DNA from: Salinicoccus sediminis
GTDB lineage: Bacteria; Bacillota; Bacilli; Staphylococcales; Salinicoccaceae
Length of the DNA: 64,000 nt
NCBI RefSeq assembly: GCF_000986795.1
Contig: NZ_LAYZ01000024.1
Coordinates: 1 to 64,000 of the forward strand
Reading direction: 5' to 3'
Within the stretch, counting starts at the first letter, position 1. Each line of letters opens with the position of its first letter. The notes below the pieces were generated by a model. That model was not told where the DNA came from and ran no database searches. It worked only from the letters and a program-made list of their open reading frames with translations. Shown one piece after another: positions 61,838-64,000 of this stretch. Both the position numbers and the translations under genes were made by a program.

Positions 61838-62800
61838 TTATCTGTATTGGTTGAACAGTTCTTTTTGGATCCGGGCATTTTCAACAGAACGTCTGGTCGT
61901 CTCCTCTTCATCCATGCGTTCTTCCTTGAACCACTTGAAGAAGATGAAGCCGAGCATGAAGCCGAAGAACACTTCCTGCAGCACTTTCATGATGATGCCG
62001 CCTGTCTGCTGATCCATGACAGGTGTCGTATCCGTAAAGTATTCCGGTCCTGAAATCAGACCCTGGCCGCGCAGGCCATCAAGTACACCGGAAGGCACGC
62101 AGAGCTCCATCGCGGACAGCCATGCATCCCCGTCCGTATACGTCTCGTAAAGAGGTGTTCCGGCGAAAATGATCAGTCCGCAGGCAGGTGTGAGCAGCGC
62201 TCCGATACCGAAGACATAGAGCATCTTGAACAGACCGCCCATGTGATTCTCCCTCGGTTCCACTTTGTTGAATACCGGATAGAACATGAGTATCGCAAGC
62301 AGGAACAATAGTGCATTGAATGCCGAGTGCAGCGCCCCGCTCTGCTTAAGGAAATCCAGCACCACAGGCAGGTGGTAGATGGAGAATACCCCATTGAACA
62401 GGATGAGTGTCACAAGCGGCTTTCTTGTAATCATGAATATCTGTTTCACGACAGGCAGATTCACAAACGCTTTCCATACATATTCAGGCACCGCATAGAA
62501 CATCAGCGGTGCAATGAGAAGGAATACAACCGCCATCTGCAGCATATGGAAACTGAACAGTATGTGGCTCAGTATGTCGACTGGTGCCCCGTACATGCCG
62601 TACAGGAGGACCATGCTGGTGACGAAGACGGTGCCTTCCTTCACTCTGAGCGGCCTGCCGCCTTCAAAGTTCCGGTACCACTTTTTAGTGATCAGAAAAT
62701 AGAATACTGTCAGAAGGACAGTGAACAAGAAGAAATAAGGGCTCCAGTTTGCCACGAAGCCGAATATGGATATAGACGATATATTTTCCAAACTGATCAT
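61838..62800 (-). CDS. ctaG: Cytochrome c oxidase assembly factor CtaG
   Basis: Bacillus-type CtaG (not the Cox11 type), a seven-helix membrane protein needed for maturation of caa3 oxidase, probably copper delivery. It begins near FGFVANWSPYFFLF. LFSFHMLQM and the His/Met-bearing helices match the family. 320 residues. The ATG has AAAAGG directly adjacent, which is poor; a TTG three codons on (62791) is better spaced and may be the real start. Own promoter after the ctaF terminator. Confidence 0.93.
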   Translation of the reverse strand: MISLENISSISIFGFVANWSPYFFLFTVLLTVFYFLITKKWYRNFEGGRPLRVKEGTVFVTSMVLLYGMYGAPVDILSHILFSFHMLQMAVVFLLIAPLMFYAVPEYVWKAFVNLPVVKQIFMITRKPLVTLILFNGVFSIYHLPVVLDFLKQSGALHSAFNALLFLLAILMFYPVFNKVEPRENHMGGLFKMLYVFGIGALLTPACGLIIFAGTPLYETYTDGDAWLSAMELCVPSGVLDGLRGQGLISGPEYFTDTTPVMDQQTGGIIMKVLQEVFFGFMLGFIFFKWFKEERMDEEETTRRSVENARIQKELFNQYR

Positions 62801-62823
62801 CCTTTAAAAATTCGCTTATTTCA

Positions 62824-62852
62824 AGTATAGAATCAATCCCCCGCCGCATCAA
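62824..62852 (-). promoter_or_regulatory. Promoter of ctaG-DUF420
   Basis: Minus-strand TTGATG (62847-62852), 17-nt spacer, TATACT (62824-62829), about 25 nt before ctaG. Confidence 0.78.
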
Positions 62853-62878
62853 GCGCCTGCGGGTGACAATATGATGAC

Positions 62879-62906
62879 AAAAAAGGCCGGCACATTTGTG
62901 CCGGCC
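62879..62906 (-). terminator. Terminator of the ctaDEF operon
   Basis: Perfect 10-bp stem GGCCGGCACA/TGTGCCGGCC with a minimal loop, followed on the minus strand by TTTTTTG. Confidence 0.92.
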
Positions 62907-62917
62907 TCTTTGCTGTC

Positions 62918-63262
62918 CTACTCGATCGGAGCTCCGATCCATACGATATAGATGAATGTCGTTACGAATGCAATGGCGAAGAACATGCCTGTGAGCATCA
63001 TAAGTTTGATGTATTCATGTCCCTTGTCTTTCATGTGCATGAAGTAGTAGAACTGCAGGATGACCTGCAGGAACGCCATGCCGATTACAATCGGGATGAC
63101 AAACGATGCATCGAGATCCATCGCCACCAGACCGAATGCCACAAAAGTCAGGAAGATCATGAGGGCGAAGGAAACCATCTGCTGGCGCATTTCCTTCGTA
63201 CGCTCACGCCTGATGTATTCAAGCTTCTTTTGCGAAATCGGTTCTTGTTTGATTTCTGCCAT
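62918..63262 (-). CDS. ctaF: Cytochrome c oxidase subunit IV (CtaF)
   Basis: 114-residue bacterial oxidase subunit IVB with three transmembrane helices and the family block FLQVILQFYYFMHMKDKGHEY. The N-terminal tail is hydrophilic. Its start lies directly after the ctaE stop. Stabilises the oxidase core. Confidence 0.94.
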   Translation of the reverse strand: MAEIKQEPISQKKLEYIRRERTKEMRQQMVSFALMIFLTFVAFGLVAMDLDASFVIPIVIGMAFLQVILQFYYFMHMKDKGHEYIKLMMLTGMFFAIAFVTTFIYIVWIGAPIE

Positions 63263-63263
63263 G

Positions 63264-63890
63264 TTACATCACTCCCAGCAAGTAAACTATTGTGAAGATG
63301 AAAATCCACACAACGTCAATGAAGTGCCAGTACAGTGCTGCAGTGTTTACTTTCGCTGCAGTGTAAACTGATAGTCCGCGTTTTGCATTGCGCAGTATCA
63401 GAAGTGTAATCCAGACCAGTCCGATACAGACGTGGAAAGCGTGTGTACCGATCAGGAAGTAGAATGCACTGCCGAATGCACTAGATCGGAAAGTATGTCC
63501 GAGATGAGTGTATTCGATGAACTCGTAAATCTCAAGTGCAAGGAACCCGAGTCCCAGCAGTACAGTGATTCCAAGCCACAGCTGCATTTTTGAGAAATTG
63601 TTGTTTCTCATATGATAGACAGCGTACACGCTTGTCAGCGAAGAAGTCAAAAGGAACATCGTCATGACAAATGCCAGTTCCAGTTGGAAAAGGTCCGCCG
63701 CAAGCAGATGATCATCACTTGGTACAGAGTCTTTCAGCGCAAGATATGTTGCAAAGAGAGATGCGAATAGAGCAGTCTCACCAGCAAGGAAAGTCCAGAA
63801 ACCGATAAATTTGTTTTTACCTTCGAGCGTTGCCGTTTCCGGGTGTGCCGGCCATCTTTCCGACGGCACATTATATTCCATGTTAGCCAT
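63264..63890 (-). CDS. ctaE: Cytochrome c oxidase subunit III (CtaE)
   Basis: Five-helix subunit III of caa3-type oxidase. TLEGKNKFIGFWTFLAGET, LLTSSLTSVYAVYHM, KMQLWLGITVLLG and SLYWHFIDVVW-like LYWHFIDVVWIFIF closely follow Bacillus CtaE, rather than quinol oxidase QoxC. 208 residues. The ATG overlaps the ctaD stop (TAATG). Confidence 0.96.
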   Translation of the reverse strand: MANMEYNVPSERWPAHPETATLEGKNKFIGFWTFLAGETALFASLFATYLALKDSVPSDDHLLAADLFQLELAFVMTMFLLTSSLTSVYAVYHMRNNNFSKMQLWLGITVLLGLGFLALEIYEFIEYTHLGHTFRSSAFGSAFYFLIGTHAFHVCIGLVWITLLILRNAKRGLSVYTAAKVNTAALYWHFIDVVWIFIFTIVYLLGVM

Positions 63891-64000
63891 TATTTCGCAC
63901 CCCTTTCTTGTTCTTCAAGGTCTTTCAGCACTTCTTCTTTAGTTACGTAATACCCAAGGTCATCCTTCCAGGAACGGACACCCATTGAAATGAATACAAT
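63890..64000 (-). CDS. ctaD: Cytochrome c oxidase subunit I (CtaD), C-terminal 36 residues only
   Basis: An open frame enters from the right edge and ends 1 nt into ctaE: ISMGVRSWKDDLGYYVTKEE and then a charged tail to a TAA stop. Too short to show heme or copper ligands. Called from position directly before ctaE and from the charged C-terminal extension usual after the last helix of Gram-positive subunit I. Confidence 0.8.
   Translation of the reverse strand: MVFISMGVRSWKDDLGYYVTKEEVLKDLEEQERGAK

Overview
The window is a contiguous piece of a low-to-mid-GC Gram-positive (Firmicutes) chromosome. Gene content and order point to the Staphylococcaceae. The dcw cluster runs mraZ-rsmH-ftsL-pbp-mraY-murD-divIB-ftsA-ftsZ without murG. 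It is followed by pgeF-ylmE-sepF-ylmG-ylmH-divIVA-ileS-lspA-rluD, the pyr operon, and then gmk-rpoZ-coaBC-priA-fmt-rsmB-rlmN-stp-prkC. A bacillithiol gene (bshC) and PASTA-type signalling and division proteins agree with this. Base composition looks near 50% GC, several surface proteins are strongly acidic, and a P450 closely resembles the Jeotgalicoccus fatty-acid decarboxylase OleT. Together these suggest a salt-tolerant Salinicoccus/Jeotgalicoccus-type organism rather than Staphylococcus itself. That placement is inference.

Layout. 1-1041 (-): 5' part of an OleT-like CYP152 P450 with its own promoter. 1109-11623 (-): translation, replication and signalling genes from gmk down to prkC, many overlapping. 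11763-13460 (+): rqcH. 13564-23081: a glycogen locus of two divergent arms, glgB-glgC-glgD-glgA (-) and pullulanase-phosphoglucomutase (+). 23218-34706 (-): the complete UMP pathway (pyrR-pyrP-pyrB-pyrC-carA-carB-pyrK-pyrD-pyrF-pyrE), governed by one PyrR attenuator whose promoter, binding loop, antiterminator and terminator can all be read. 34714-39102 (-): ileS-lspA-rluD behind an isoleucine T-box. 39107-53250 (-): division and wall cluster, with a three-repeat MraZ operator in front of mraZ. 53335-59244: bshC, ylbP, rpmF-ylbN, tmcAL, coaD, rsmD, an unnamed conserved gene and ylbG. 59333-64000: a GDPD enzyme, ylbF, yugN, and the 3' end of the caa3 cytochrome oxidase operon (ctaD partial, ctaE, ctaF) followed by a separately promoted ctaG-DUF420 assembly unit.

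How it works together. The chromosome core here couples envelope growth and division to PASTA kinase/phosphatase signalling, makes pyrimidines under UMP-sensing attenuation, and makes Ile-tRNA under uncharged-tRNA control. Two accessory-looking elements sit in this core. One is a glucose-phosphate-to-glycogen route placed between pyrE and rqcH. The other is a candidate peroxide-driven fatty-acid decarboxylase downstream of prkC. No rRNA, tRNA, CRISPR, insertion sequence, prophage or toxin-antitoxin module was seen. No stretch over about 300 bases lacks a gene.
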